The notes: generated from the sequence alone by a model not told the origin. Positions 1-16,683 are shown, numbered from the stretch's first letter. The stretch: 64,000 nt of DNA from Cacajao melanocephalus (GCA_963573385.1 CAUYLG010013883.1:1-64000); one strand, 5' to 3'. Made by a program: numbers and translations.

Positions 1-602
1 GTCATGCCTTGTTCTCTTGCTGATGAGGAGCTGCGATCCCCTGTAGGAGGAGAGGCATTCTGATTTCGGGTGTTCTCAGCCTTTTTGCACTGGTTTCTTC
101 CCATTTTTGTGGATTTATCCACCTGTTGTCTTTGTAATTACCAACTTTCAGACTGTGTCTGAGTGAACGTCCGGCTTGTTGGTGATGAAGTTTTTTCTGT
201 TTCTTAGTTTTCCTTTGGCAGACGCCCCTTCCCCACAGAGCTTGGTCTTCCCGGGTTCAGCTGTGCTTACTGTGGAACTCTCGGTCCTCAGCGCTTCCAA
301 TTGCTGTTCTCCTTGTGGGGGTGGGACCAGCCGAGCCCTCCTCAAAGCTCCACACTGAGAAGCGCTGCACCGCGCCAGGGCGCTGGCAAAACAGCTGCGC
401 CGGCCAAAAGAGTGGCGCTGGCAACACGTGTGGCTCCTCTGCCGGGAATCTCCCAGTTCGTGGGCCACAGAAATTCGTCTGAAATTGCAGTGTCCACTCG
501 CTCTCTGTGCTTTCACTGGGAGCTACAATCCTGAGCTGTTGTTAATCGGCCATTTTGGATCTCTCCGACCCACATTCTTAATAACATTATATGGGCCCTT
601 TA

Positions 603-3420
<2,818 letters not shown>

Positions 3421-3446
3421 TATAGATCGATCTTTCACACTTGTAA

Positions 3447-3471
3447 TGTCACAGCAAGAATTGCTGTGACA
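3447..3471. repeat. Perfect 11-bp inverted repeat with 3-nt loop
   Basis: TGTCACAGCAA and TTGCTGTGACA are exact reverse complements separated by GAA. It lies in unsaturated unique DNA, and no gene context is visible. Confidence 0.85.
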
Positions 3472-6190
3472 ACTACAGTTTGAGCTAAAAAATATATATA
3501 TCCATTGTGTATTTGTGTGGGCATGGAGAGCTAATTTCTCATGTTAAATTTTAAAAGAAGTGTATAAAGTATATTGACATTTACTTGTGACAACAATATT
3601 AGTTGTTGACAAAATGAGTTTATCACATTGTAAGTGTTATATGTAAGTGCTGTTTTGGCTTATCTTTTTAGGTTGAGTTTGTCAAGAAACATGATCAAAT
3701 CTGCAGCAAAAGCTAATTTCCAAAACCATTCAGTGTTTGATGATGGTGGTCGAGGGTGTTTTTACCAGCCACTGGAAACACAAAATCCATTCCTAGCTCG
3801 GGCCATACTCCAACAGGCAGAGGCCTTCGTCTGCCTATTTCTGCTCTGCAACAACTTTTTCCAGTGCTATGCTGGTAAATGTTTAACTGCGAGGTCTCTG
3901 GGGAACAGAAGCCCTGGTTTGTAGGGTTTACTGGCTTCTGTGGTGGAAATGCTCCCACCGTGGCTGATCTCAAGCTGCCGACGCGACCTCACTGAATGAG
4001 GGGTTGTGAGAGGTTGTGCACCGTCTGCTCTCTCGAGCAGCTGTGGGCAGCCTTCAGCACACCATGGCCTGCGAAGACCTTAGGAGACCCTGTAAGGAAA
4101 CTTCAGCTTCTATGCCACACACATTGAATTGCTGCAGTGGGCATCATATTTGGATAATTGTTCACCTAGAGTTCCCCCACCTTTTAAAAACAGGCATGCA
4201 TACGGAAACATTGTTTTCTGCACGATTTCATTTTAATGGAACAGAAAGGGAAAAAATAAATCAGATTTTTACTTTCCTGCACTGGCCCGAAAAACTGGTT
4301 CAACCAATCCCACTCTTTTCTTTATAAACAAATATTTACTTTTGGGATGACAAGCCCTGCACCCTGTGTAGTAGTTAATACCATTCATTAAATGATGTTT
4401 CTTTCTGTTATTTGCAGAGGCATTAGCCTGGCTTGGGTTTCTGAGAACACGGCAATTCTTGTTTTAAATATCCTTGTGGTGGCATTTGTTAATACATCAG
4501 TGATAAAGAAATCCGCTTCTTTGCAAGTTAAAGCTGTGTAGTCAGCTGTTTGCTTCCTTGCCTGTGAATAGACGCTGTGCCGCCGCATGGCCAGCTGGGG
4601 GCCTTCTCTGGTGGAACATGTTTGCTATGACTGGCTCTCTCCAAATACTTCCCCATTCCTCAGCTCCCTGCCTCTTCTTTGTGGCCTGTCACCTGCACCC
4701 CTCTAAGGTACTGCCACTGTGTCCAGTACCCCAGAAGGTAGGCCAGGTGGGGTACTGGACACTTCCTGTGCCTTCCTACCCAAATCAAACGGAACCTCTC
4801 TGGTGTCTCAGGCCACTGAAGCCTCCATGGCAGAGAAGGGATCCAGGACCAATGGCAAGGACAAAGGGGTCTCTGCCTCCAACGTAACCATATGATTAAA
4901 AGAGAACCTCTGCTCTCGGTGGTTCATCTTGCAGTGGCAGAGTGTCTGGGACTGGGCAGGCTAGTGACACAGCTCTTTCATCAGGATTCTCAAAGCAACT
5001 GGGACTTCATTTGCCCACAAGGCTGATCTGAAGCTTGGCACAAACGATTCAGTAAAGTGAAGGTGTCTTCCTTCGCTTTTTTGAGGGACCGCTTGCCTCA
5101 TGGGACCGAAACAGAGCTTGGTCCTGGAAACGACGAGGTTGCCTCTTACCCCCATGCTGCCGCTCACCCAGGATGCTGCCAGCTCTTCCATGTCATCTTT
5201 TTATTTTCGGCAATGGGGCAGAGCCCCATCTGCGGGACAGGGATTTAAAAGCTGTCTACTAAACCCATTTATTATCCCCTCTTCAAAATGCTGAGGGGCT
5301 CTCTATGGTTTAGATGGGGAGATGGTGGTGGGCACGGCAGGGAGGCCTGGGGGTCCTCATGCAAGTGGCTGCCTGTGATGCTCCATCTCACCCTGAGATA
5401 CAGCTACCTCCCCAGGGGCTGATGATTGACATGTGTAATTGGAGGGTCTTTTGTTTTTCTTAAGGGTGTATTGCCCAGAGGGAATCTTTCCACAGAGAAG
5501 TGCTACACTCCTTGGGAAGGATCAGCGATTTAGTTCCTAATGATGTTAGTTCATCCCGTTCCTTACAGAAGATCATGGGGCAGAGGGAAGGGGAAGAGGG
5601 GCACAGAGGGGATGGGGTGCCTGAGTCAAGTGCTGCTCAAAGCTGGCAGAGGACAGACAGGAAAGCTCTCTGGTTGGCTCATCCTGTTGCTTCCAGCCAG
5701 CCCCTGGAGGAGCGAAAAGCTGTTTCAGCCATAACTTCATCAGAGGGCTACTGGACGGAGTGCACGCTCACTAGGAGGATGATAGCTGTGCGTCCTCCCA
5801 CGGGACCCTTGTTTCAACAGACACAGCTTTCATTTAATTGAAACAGACTCTTGACTCAGTAGAGTCGAGCTTCTTTCTCTAGCATTTAATACATTAAAGT
5901 ATCAAAGAGCAGAGAGGTAGAATGAGATTTAATGGAAAAAGAAAGATTGCGCTCTGAGAAGTGTGCAATCATCAGTATTTTCAGCACCTTCTGTGGTTTC
6001 TTTCATATAACTGCATGTGGAGATTTCTTATTCAGAACAATGATTCTGAGGCGTTGTAGGATCCTAATTTATCAAGGGAAAGCTGACTCACACTCAGAGT
6101 ACTGTGCCTGGGAAAGAGAGCTGACTTTTATGAGAGCCTCTTTGAGGTGGGAGCTTTGCCTGAAGTTCACATTTAATCTTCACTATCTCA
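3472..6190. other. Mostly unique intronic sequence
   Basis: No repeat family or coding exon was recognised apart from the inverted repeat at 4719-4762. Open frames are short and show no family resemblance. Confidence 0.5.
4719..4762. repeat. Perfect 15-bp inverted repeat, 14-nt spacer
   Basis: GTGTCCAGTACCCCA (4719-4733) is the exact reverse complement of TGGGGTACTGGACAC (4748-4762). The sequence is GC-rich and could form a stable hairpin in single-stranded DNA or RNA of either strand. Confidence 0.88.
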
Positions 6191-6194
6191 CTCA

Positions 6195-6547
6195 GCTCAG
6201 GCTGCCATAACAAAATACCACGAACCACGTGACTTACACAACAGACATTTATTTCTCAGAGTTCTGGAGACTCAGAAGTCCAACCAAGATCAAGATGCCG
6301 GCAGATGAGGTGTCTGGCAGGGGCCCCTTCCTGGCTCATGGCCACCTTGCTGGGTCCTCCCATGGCAGAAAGTAAGTGAGCTCTGGTCTCTCTTGATATG
6401 AGGCCATCAGTCTCTCCCTATCAGGACCCCACTCCGATGACCTCATTTAACCTTCCTTACCGCCTAAAAGCCCTGTCTCCAGATATAGTTGTAGGGGGTT
6501 AGGGCTTCAATATATGAATTTTGGGGGACGTAATTCAGTCCCTATCA
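6195..6547 (-). mobile_element. ERVL-MaLR-type solo LTR, antisense
   Basis: It starts with GGCTGCCATAACAAAATACC, continues with TTTATTTCTCAGAGTTCTGGAG and ends at AATTTTGGGGGACGTAATTCA, the antisense pattern of a widespread MLT/MST-like LTR. No retroviral gene is attached. The subfamily was not resolved. Confidence 0.65.
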
Positions 6548-6972
6548 CTCATCTTGGAGGTAAACTGTATTTTACAAAAGTTGCAGAAAAGGAAAATGAA
6601 GTTGTGTGTTCAGCCTCCTGTCACAAAGTGGTGACTGGGCTGGCTCGGGCCAGAGCGCATTCTCCCAGGGCACCCTGCTGCACCCAAAGGTGGGGCTGCG
6701 TCAGAAGGATGGGCACGGCGGGGGCTGCCTTCGGGGTGTCACTCACTTTGCTGCAATAAAAGCAGGAGCAGCCTGAAAGCATGAATGCCCCTATTCTTAA
6801 AAGAGGGCAGGCATAATTTTCTTCTCTTCAATGGGAGTTTGGTGAGTTGAAAGGCAAAATTATGAAAATACTAGTAATTGTCTTTGAAACACGAGTCCCA
6901 ATTGTGGGTTCCATCTGTTACTAGTGTGGGTCCTTAGAAGGAGAGGTGCTAAGATGTTCACTGCAGACCCCA

Positions 6973-7347
6973 TGTCTTAGTCCCTTTGTGTGGCTATTAC
7001 AAAGTACCTGAGACTGGGTAACATAGAAAGAACGGAAATGTATTTCACAGCCTAGTTCTGGAGGCTGCGAAGTCCGCAAGCGGAGTGCGAGCTGTGGTGT
7101 CTGCTGAGAGCTGCTCTCTGCCTCCAGGACGGCGCCTTGCCTCTGTGTCCTCACAGCGTGGAAGAGATGGAAGAGCAGGAGGTGACCTCTCTCTGAAGCC
7201 TCTTTTATAAGGATACTAGTCCCATTCATGACAGGGCAGCCCTCATGGCTGAATCGCCTCCTCAAAGTCCCTACCTCCTAATACTACCATCATGGGGGAT
7301 AAATTTCAACATGAATTTCTGAGGGGACACGCATTCAAACCCTAGCA
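6973..7347 (-). mobile_element. Second ERVL-MaLR-type LTR, antisense
   Basis: It starts TGTCTTAGTCCCTTTGTGTGG, contains AGACTGGGTAACATAGAAAG and ends GGGGACACGCATTCAAACCC. Same orientation as, and related to, the LTR some 430 bases upstream. A matching target duplication was not found. Confidence 0.62.
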
Positions 7348-7439
7348 CTGTGCAATAAGAAATTCCCATTTAAGTGGATGTATATGGTCTAAAAGGAAAG
7401 CATGCAGTTTCTTCAGCATTAGCATTTATGATGTTATTT

Positions 7440-7733
7440 TATTTTTATTTGTAATTGTTGATATTGGGCCTTGCTCTGTGTCCAGGCTGGATTTCAGTGG
7501 GGTGATCACTGCTCACTGCAGCCGCAAACCCCTGGCCTCAAGCCATCCTCCCAAGTATCTGGGACCACAGGTGTGCACCACTACAGTTGCCTAATTTAAA
7601 CAACTTTTTTTGGAGAGGCAGAGTCTCACTATGTTGCTCAAGCTTATCTCAAACTCCTGGCCTCAAGTGATCCTCCTGCCTCGGCCTCCCAAAGTGCTGG
7701 GATTAACAGGTGTGAACCGCCACACCCAGCCTG
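7440..7733 (-). mobile_element. Alu (J-like), antisense
   Basis: Reverse-orientation Alu: GCTCACTGCAGCCGCAAACC, then CCTCGGCCTCCCAAAGTGCT, ending CACACCCAGCC. High divergence suggests an old J-class copy. Confidence 0.9.
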
Positions 7734-7734
7734 G

Positions 7735-7930
7735 AGTTATTTTCTAAACGCACATAATCCTCTTGTGAATTCTGAGAGGTGATTAATATCTCCATTTTCC
7801 TGAGAGAAAGCAGAGGCTCCCCCAGGTGAATGATATGTGAACAGTCGTAAGAACTAGTGAAGGAGCCAGGACGCCAACTCAGGTCCCCCACTGAAAGGCG
7901 CTCACCTGCCCTGTGTTATTCTCTAGCCTC
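7735..7930 (+). mobile_element. MIR fragment
   Basis: Weak MIR core-like text (CTCCATTTTCCTGAGAGAAAG and following CAGAGGC, ending ACGCCAACTCAGGTC). An ancient SINE, heavily diverged. Confidence 0.45.
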
Positions 7931-10750
7931 ACTGGGCGTCAGGGGTGTCAGAGTGCAGCTGTCAAAATGTCCCTCACGCTGATTCTGCCTTTGCTTTCAG
8001 TCATTCGTTTACCATTCCCTCATTAAACGTGTATGAAGCACCTATGGTCATGGTGCTGTCTGGGCACCAGAGATAAGGGAGTGGGCAGAAGGGCACTGTT
8101 GCCGGATCTCAGGTGTGACTTCCTTCCCGGAGGCAGGCATGGTGGCGGTCTGGTCACATGAGCCTTGGGAGCAGGCCCAGTGTGGCTATTTTCCCTATTT
8201 AATTTAATTTATCTTATTCATTTCATTTATTTTAGGACAAATGCCCCAAATCAGGCTGCTTGTGTAGATAGTGCCTCAGAAGAAGATAATTATAATGACT
8301 GAGCAGTCATACATTTGCAGGATTTGCTGCTGTAATCAAAAAAATGCAGCTAATCTGACGCACATTTCAGGATGTACATAGTCATTATTGTGCTGCATGG
8401 TAATCAGGCCTGAGTGATCAGCAGTTAACCAGGACCACTATAATCAGTGCAGCTTTACAATCATCTTCCAAATGTTTCCCCTTCTCTCATTAGGTCTCTA
8501 GCACTCAGATCTGGTGTGACCCTAGGTTTGCGGGTACAACGTGTGGCTCACACGTGGGCATGCAGTATGGGGAGAAGTCCCAGCCTTTCGTCTCTGCTCT
8601 GTCAGCTGGGTCTTCCTGGCCCCAGCAAACCTGCTCTGGGCTCTGCCCCATCTCCCCGTGTACCCCATGATTCCCCACGTTCTTCCCCCCAACCATCTAG
8701 GCAGCCTGCAAGGCCTCATCCCAAGGTCAATGGTGCCGGAAGAAGAGGCATCTGGGACTGTGGACCTAGTGCCACCCTTTCCATCTGAGGGATTGGGGTG
8801 AGAGGAGCGCCGCCCCAGCACCATCGCCTCTCAGATCCAGGCGCGCAGAAATCTTGAAGTGATTTTAGGTGTAAGGAGGATTTATCCAAAAATCTTCCCC
8901 TCAAACCAGACATTCCTTTAACAAGAACAAAGCTTCCATTTAATGATTGGAGATAAAAATCTGAAGACGCAAATGCCTGGAGAATTACCACACTGGCTGG
9001 AAAGGGGTGGGGTTCCAGGATAAATATGTTGCTTTGATTTAGAGAGGAGTTAGGAAGCAGAGGGTGCCAGGAGACAGGAGAGGGCAGGGCCATGCCTCTC
9101 TGAGGGAGGGAAGGAGGCCCGGGGTGAATGTCCCGGCTCTGCCTCAGGTGCCTGCCTTTCTGGATCTGTTCTAGGCCAATGGGGGTTGTTGGGGAACTGT
9201 CTGTTCTCTGGGTCCTTTGATGGGGGTCACCTCCAGCCTGAGATCACTGTGAAAAGAGACTCTTCATGGAAAAAGATGACACGCATTGTTAAAGTGAGGC
9301 TAGCTGGGTCAGGCATTGCATTTCCCGGCAATTCTTGGATGCTGGGGGTGGAGTTAGAGGCGTAAGGCTAAATGCTGAATGACTTTAAGCCACCCACATA
9401 AAACAATCCTTGCCAGAGATAGACCCTTCCTGCCCTCAACCCTGCTAGATGGGTGTGGGTCTGGGCGGCTTCCCTGGTGGCGGCTCTGCAAGCCTGGACA
9501 CCAGGATGCCAGCCTGGGCCATCCACATCCCTGTGCGGCCTGAGGGAAGCCAGCACCCTGGCCAGGGCCACCCTGGCCAACCTGCCTTTGGATCTGCCAG
9601 TGTGGGAGTGATGTGGGTCGAACTGTAAGTGTCTAAGGAACCAGGAGAAGCAAACCCAGAGGCCCCGGTTCGCTTTCCTCTAATCAGGGCCCTATCTGGG
9701 TAACAGAGTTACTGACCTCAGGATTAGGCTGATTGCTGCGAGTGGCGACACACCCCAGAAGAAACCAAAGACAGATGGCTCACTGGGAGTCAGAGATTTT
9801 CTCACACAACATTTAATGCCAAAGAAAGTAGAGACAAGAAGAATGTAGGATCCAGATTCGTCCGGCGTTGCACATTCTCTTGTCATGATTGTTGGGTTTC
9901 CTGGATTTCACTGGGAGGCTTTTATTTGGGACAGGACAGTAAATGCTGTCATTGAAGACGCATTTTACCACAAGCGCTGTTCCTGAGCACAAAGAGAAAC
10001 ACTGGTCTCTCTAACAAGCTGAAGTTTTCGGTGCCGTCAGACCCAGCTTCTCTCTCCGTGTAGAATAGCATGTGCTTCTTATAAAATTGTGCCCATTATC
10101 AAGTATAGAAATTAACAAATATTACATCCATTTATGTATCACATGAATACATACATCAAATATTTCCTATCTGATCAGGAGCTTTTCTCCATCAGAAAGA
10201 GGGTAGAGGCTGGTCTACATGCCAGGGCCTTGGTCTGGAGCTGAGAATTCCATTCGCGGCCCAGATCCTGACTGCAGGCCACTGGCTGGCTTCTTCTGGG
10301 CCCCTTTCTCCGTGGGTGGAGGGAGCAGTGGTCGCATGCCCAGTCCTAGGGGCCTGCAGAGTCATCTTGCCCGTGTTCCTTCATGTGACCCTTGAGTTAG
10401 GCCATACATAGATTTAGGATCTCAGAGCTTGCAGGGGGAGTGGGCCCGTGTGGTCTGAGAAAGCCTCCATCTCACTTCAAGCATGCACACCCCATTTACT
10501 TACCTGTTCCCAGACTCAGGCCTGTTGGGAAGGACGACATTGCTTGACGTGAATCTGATTAGCTGGGCACGTAGATGATTCAGAAACGAGCTCGTCTCTG
10601 TGCTCTCCATGAGCTTGCACAGACCCCCATCAATGCCACCTGCAAACCCTTGCCGTGGCATTTCTTCCCAGCCCTGCCGCCACAGGCCCACCTCAGGACC
10701 CTCTCTCCTAGTGCTGCAGGCTTCCTCCGCCCCCACCCGTCTATACAATC
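7931..10750. other. Unique intronic sequence, nothing assigned
   Basis: Moderate GC and no repeat recognised. A short stretch at about 8,250-8,460 is rich in TAAT and CAGC motifs and could be conserved. Short open frames on both strands show no family resemblance. Confidence 0.45.
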
Positions 10751-10754
10751 AACT

Positions 10755-10945
10755 CACATCTCAAGGGCAATGGTAACTCCTTTCTATTTAACTCTCACAA
10801 GTTAGACCACTTACTGTTCCAAATGCTTCTCAAATATTCACTCATTCCACATGCACAAAAACTCTACAATCTGGATGCCATTACCGTCCTCTTTGCAGAT
10901 AAGAGAAGGGGAACCCTGAGAGCTCCGCTGTTTTCTGTAGGTCCC
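10755..10945 (+). mobile_element. MIR fragment
   Basis: TTTAACTCTCACAAGTTAGACC, followed by a CATTACCGTCCTCTTTGCAG segment and AGATAAGAGAAGGGG, follows the MIR core order. Confidence 0.45.
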
Positions 10946-11277
10946 ACCACCCATCAGAGTCACAGAGCAAAGCTGCATACCTGGGTGCCAGAAGCCAGCT
11001 TCTCTCCACCAGCACCATGGAGGGTGAGCTTCCTTACAGGCCATGCAAACACAAATCCTCTCCGCCCTCTGGTCCCAGCTACCCCTAGGAGCAATCTGGC
11101 AGCCTTTACAGATAAAAACATCTCAAGTCCACACTCGATTTTGTAGATCAGGGAGTCTTTTCAGAATTCCTTCAGTGCTTTGAAGCTGAAGCCAGGTTTG
11201 GGGACTCTGTCTCATGCAGCGTGATCCTGCATGCACCCGAGGCATGTGATGAACGTTCACTGAGAGAAATGAGCAGT

Positions 11278-11665
11278 GTGTGTGTACATGTGTGTGTGTA
11301 CACATGTGGTGTGTATGCATGTGGTGTGTATACATGTGTGCCATCTGTGTATGTGTGTGCTGTGTGTATACACATACTGTGTATATGTGTGCCGTGTGTG
11401 TGTGCTGTGTGTATACACGTGTGCTGTGTATATGTGTGCCGTGTGTATGTGTGTGCTGTGTATACACATGTGCTGTGTATATGTGTGCCATGTGTATGTG
11501 TGTGCTGTGTGTGTACATGTGTGCTGTGTATATGTGTGCCGTGTGTGTGTGCTGTCTATATGTGTGCCATGTGTATGTGTGTGGTGTGTGTATGCATGTG
11601 CTGTGTATATGCACGAGTACTATATATATGCATGCATTGTGTGTACACATGTGTGCATGTGGGCC
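11278..11665. repeat. TG-rich minisatellite with ~50-bp higher-order units
   Basis: About 390 bases of alternating TG/TA/CA sequence built from TGTGCTGTGTATATGTGTGCC-type units with CATG and TATACACA punctuation; near-identical blocks recur about every 50 bases. The purine-pyrimidine alternation favours Z-DNA. Long open frames cross it on both strands (Cys/Val-rich on plus, His/Thr-rich on minus) because the repeat lacks stops in several frames. They are not genes. Confidence 0.92.
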
Positions 11666-11837
11666 TGTGGCTCACCCAGCAGAGGAAGCCTGAACGCCAG
11701 TGGCCTCAGATGGATGACAAGCCACAGAGGGGTGAGAGCTGTCACTGGCCGGTCTTAACAGATAACAGAAAAGTTGACATGGTGGGTTCCTACTCCTGAA
11801 TTTCAGGAAAACTTAATTTAAATCAAAACTAACTAAT

Positions 11838-12154
<317 letters not shown>

Positions 12155-12299
12155 CTAATCAAAACATCTACATGGAAGACAAATTTCTTCCAAAGCTCAT
12201 GCCTCCAATCGTGTGGCTTTCTTAGTTATGGCACTCCACCTCCAGGTGTGAATGTGACAGGCTGAGGGGCACTCCCACCCCCAGGCCGCGGTCCTGGGG

Positions 12300-13800
12300 A
12301 AGACAAAGACAGCCACAGCCCAGAGGCACCCGGCGGAGACAGTGGCGGGAGAGGGAGGCGCTCACTCTCCAGGTGGAGATGCGGCCTCAGACCCGACAGC
12401 TCAGCTGCTTCGCTGCTGTGTCAAGTCCGGATTCAAACACTTTTAGTCGGTGCACTGCTGCGCTGGTGGCCCTGTAGGTGCTCGGTCTGGCCTCTTAGAG
12501 GGACTGGCCCTCCCCAGGGGGTGAGGGATTCCACGGCTCGCCCCCACCCACGCCCCCTGCCAGGACCGAAGAAGGGCATTTTAATATAAATTCCAGCTCC
12601 CTGAAAGCTTCCAAAGCTCTCACATCAGAGCAAAAAAACTGCAAGTGAAAAATCCCAGGGTAGCAACTGTAAGGGATTAATTTCCCCTCTCTTTTGGCCT
12701 TTCCGCCTCCTCCAAGGGTTAAGAATGTGGAGGAAGAATCGCTAGACTTGGTGTCTGTGCTTGGTGGGAACTATTAAATTACGGTGGGATGTTTCTGATT
12801 AGAGCGAAACCCGGGCCTGTGCGCGGCCCCGGGGCCCACATGTGCCCGGCCGGCTCCCCAGCCCTACACTTGCTCGTGGGGCCCCTCCGTGGCACCGACG
12901 CCGTGTGAGTTTTTTTATGTTGAGCGCCGGGATGGGAGCTCGCCCTGGCAAGGGAGAAGGAAACAGGCAATAAAACGGAGGGCTGAGCGGCTTACTGGAG
13001 CCAGGACGCTGGGGTCGGCTTAATTGCTCTGAAATGAAAAAGATTCGGGGGTTTTGGTGAAATCCCATAGGCACACTTGCCAAGCCTCAAATATGAGGCT
13101 GAATTGCAGTTCTAATCCCTCCCCTCCCCTAGCCCTGTGCCTTATTTCTGCTGGAGGTGGTGTCCCCAGCTTCGGGGCCTGCGAGGGGAAAGGCTGCAGG
13201 AGCGGGGCGGGCTCCGGTGTGGGCACAGAAACGCCCGCGCGGAGGCGCCCTCGGGGCCACCCTAGGCGCGGAGCTGCCGCTCCCGGAGCCGCGCGTGCCT
13301 GTGCGCAGACGATCCTGGGCACAGGCTCGCGTCTCTATCGCAGCCTCCACCGGGTCTTCAAAAACAACGAGTTCACAAGCACTGACGGATGGTAGCACAG
13401 AGGGCTTTCCCGGGAGAGGACTGCTCCCAGGCGCCGGGAAAGGACGGGCAGGTGGGGATAAGGGCTGGCGCGGGGACTCCCCAGAACCCCTCGAAGTGGG
13501 ACGCACCTTCCCCATTCACGCCGGGAGGCAGCTCGAGGGCCGGCCAGGGAGTCGCGGGACTCGACCCGGCGGCCTGCGGCGGGAGCCCAGCATCGTGGCA
13601 GGGCACCCAGCAGTGCGCAGCGGGAGGCGCAGGGGCGATGCTGGCGGGAGCCGCGCGGAGGGCGGGAGCCCAGAGCCCCCTCGGGCAGCCCCGATCCGCC
13701 GCCCCGTCCCGCCGAGCTAGGGCTCAGTGGCCTGCGCAGCCAGGGTCGCCAAGCCACCCCAAAGGCTCAGGCTTCCAAAAAGAGCAGGCGCCAAAAAGAG
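12300..13800. promoter_or_regulatory. Orphan CpG island, densest at about 12,790-13,740
   Basis: GC-rich and CpG-rich unique sequence unlike the AT-rich surroundings. CpGs are frequent in non-repeat sequence, and a GC-box (SP1-like) motif GGGGCGGG lies at 13204-13211. No known exon or start codon context was recognised. Several long open frames cross it on both strands, as expected where TA-containing stop codons are rare. CpG islands often mark promoters (known), so this could drive an alternative SMYD3 transcript, an antisense or non-coding transcript, or an enhancer RNA. The adjacent 12,550-12,790 is AT-richer, with TAAT motifs. Confidence 0.65.
12550..12790. promoter_or_regulatory. Possible conserved regulatory element beside the CpG island
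   Basis: Unique, AT-richer sequence directly next to the CpG island, with ATTAAT, ATTAAA and TTAATA motifs typical of homeodomain sites. The call is an inference from composition and position only. Confidence 0.25.
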
Positions 13801-14077
13801 CTCTGCCAGCCGGGTGATGGGGGTGATGAAACGTTCCAGAATGACGCTGAGAGCTGAGAGGTTGTAGGTTCCTTTCTACTTAGGATGGGCAAAATTCAGT
13901 TACAGGTTTCAGTAAATCTCTCAGAAGAGTGATGGGAAGATGGTGAGAATACGGGCGACGTGGTGTGAAGTCAGGAACTTTTGGAGGCTGTCCATTTTAA
14001 TATGTAAGCAAAACAAAGCAGGTCCATGTGTATGTTTAAGCTGTCACGTTTTCCTCAGCACCAATGAAGAGGTTTTC

Positions 14078-15555
<1,478 letters not shown>

Positions 15556-15556
15556 A

Positions 15557-15650
15557 GGGATGTGGTTCTATGGCACAGCTCGGGGATGTGGGTCTGTGGC
15601 ACAGCTCGGGGATGTGGTTCTGTGGCACAGCTCGGGGACGTGGTTCTATG
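15557..15650 (+). repeat. 26-bp tandem repeat, ~3.6 copies
   Basis: GGGATGTGGTTCTATGGCAC and its near copies repeat with a 26-base period, each copy ending CACAGCTC. Units differ at a few positions (TTCTAT, GTCTGT, TTCTGT; GATG, GACG). It has no unique spacers, so it is not CRISPR-like. Confidence 0.9.
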
Positions 15651-15779
15651 CTCAGAACTTGTCGTTTTCCACAAGTTTGCCGTGCTTTGTCCCGTGGTGA
15701 AGTTGATTTAAATTTGGTGAGAATGGCCTTTTAGAACTAGAGTGAATCACAGCAACAAATGGTCCAAGCCACATATTTT

Positions 15780-15880
15780 ATTGAATAAGAAACTGAGATG
15801 CAAAGCGATTGGGGGATTGACCAAAATCTCAAAGTTAGGTAATGTAAAAAGTAGGTCATGCATTTGGTTTTACAGATGCG
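15780..15880 (+). mobile_element. MIR fragment
   Basis: AAGAAACTGAGATGCAAAGCG, then a degenerate 'ctcaaagttaggtaatg' segment, matches the MIR core pattern. Confidence 0.45.
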
Positions 15881-16683
15881 AGGGCAAATGTGCTGATTGA
15901 GGCAGAACACAGATAAGGTGTTTGCCTCCCTCAACAAATTAAAAAAATCAGCTCCCATGTGCAGACATAAAGTGTGGGGTTCAAAGTTCTTCTACAAACC
16001 TTGGTTTGAATGTTTTGGCACGGAAAAAAGAAATGCGTGTGGCTGAGGTAGCAATGCCTTTTGAGGAGTAATATTAGCTTCTTTTGTGCCCCCCCGACTT
16101 AAATTTCCACCTTTCTTTCAAGATATTTGTTCTTCTCTATTGGCTAACCAATAGGTGGCAAGTGAGGTTTCCTGAAATGCCATCAAAGGGGTGAGCTTGA
16201 TGATGTCTTATTTTTGGTATTTCCCATATTCCCAATAAACATGTAGTGTGAGGTTACGATAGGAAGAAAGGAAACGGAGACTCCGAAGACCCCCATAGGG
16301 CTCCTGAGTGTGGCAGGTGGGACCCTGCTTGTAGGATTAAGATGCAGAGGGCTGGATAGAAGAGACAGGGAAACAGAGAACAATGGAGAAAGGTTAGTTA
16401 AGATAGTTGTAGTGCAGAAAGCACATGTCAGGAGGGGAGGAAGGCGTGATAGGCTGTATTTCATCTTTTGATTCACTTCTCTCCGAAGCTGAAGAATGAA
16501 ATCAGCTCTATCCTTAGGAGATGAAAATCCAGCTTTACCGTCTCCACTGCAGAATGTGCTTGTCTCATTAAACGGACTTCCATAGGTGGTATGGATGACA
16601 TGAATTGCACAGGGTCAGGGACTGACCAGAGCAAAGGTCAGATTCTAATCTTCAAGCATCGTATTTATTTTTTCACCACACAC

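Noticed and set aside
11123..11799. Cys/Val-rich and His/Thr-rich frames up to 192 codons
   Set aside because: They are translations of the TG minisatellite in different frames.
13020..13820. Several 100-187-codon frames on both strands
   Set aside because: They overlap in many frames within a CpG island, where stop codons are rare; composition is Pro/Gly/Arg/Ala-biased and no domain or splice pattern is seen.
15557..15650. CRISPR-like direct repeats
   Set aside because: Contiguous tandem units without unique spacers, in a primate genome.
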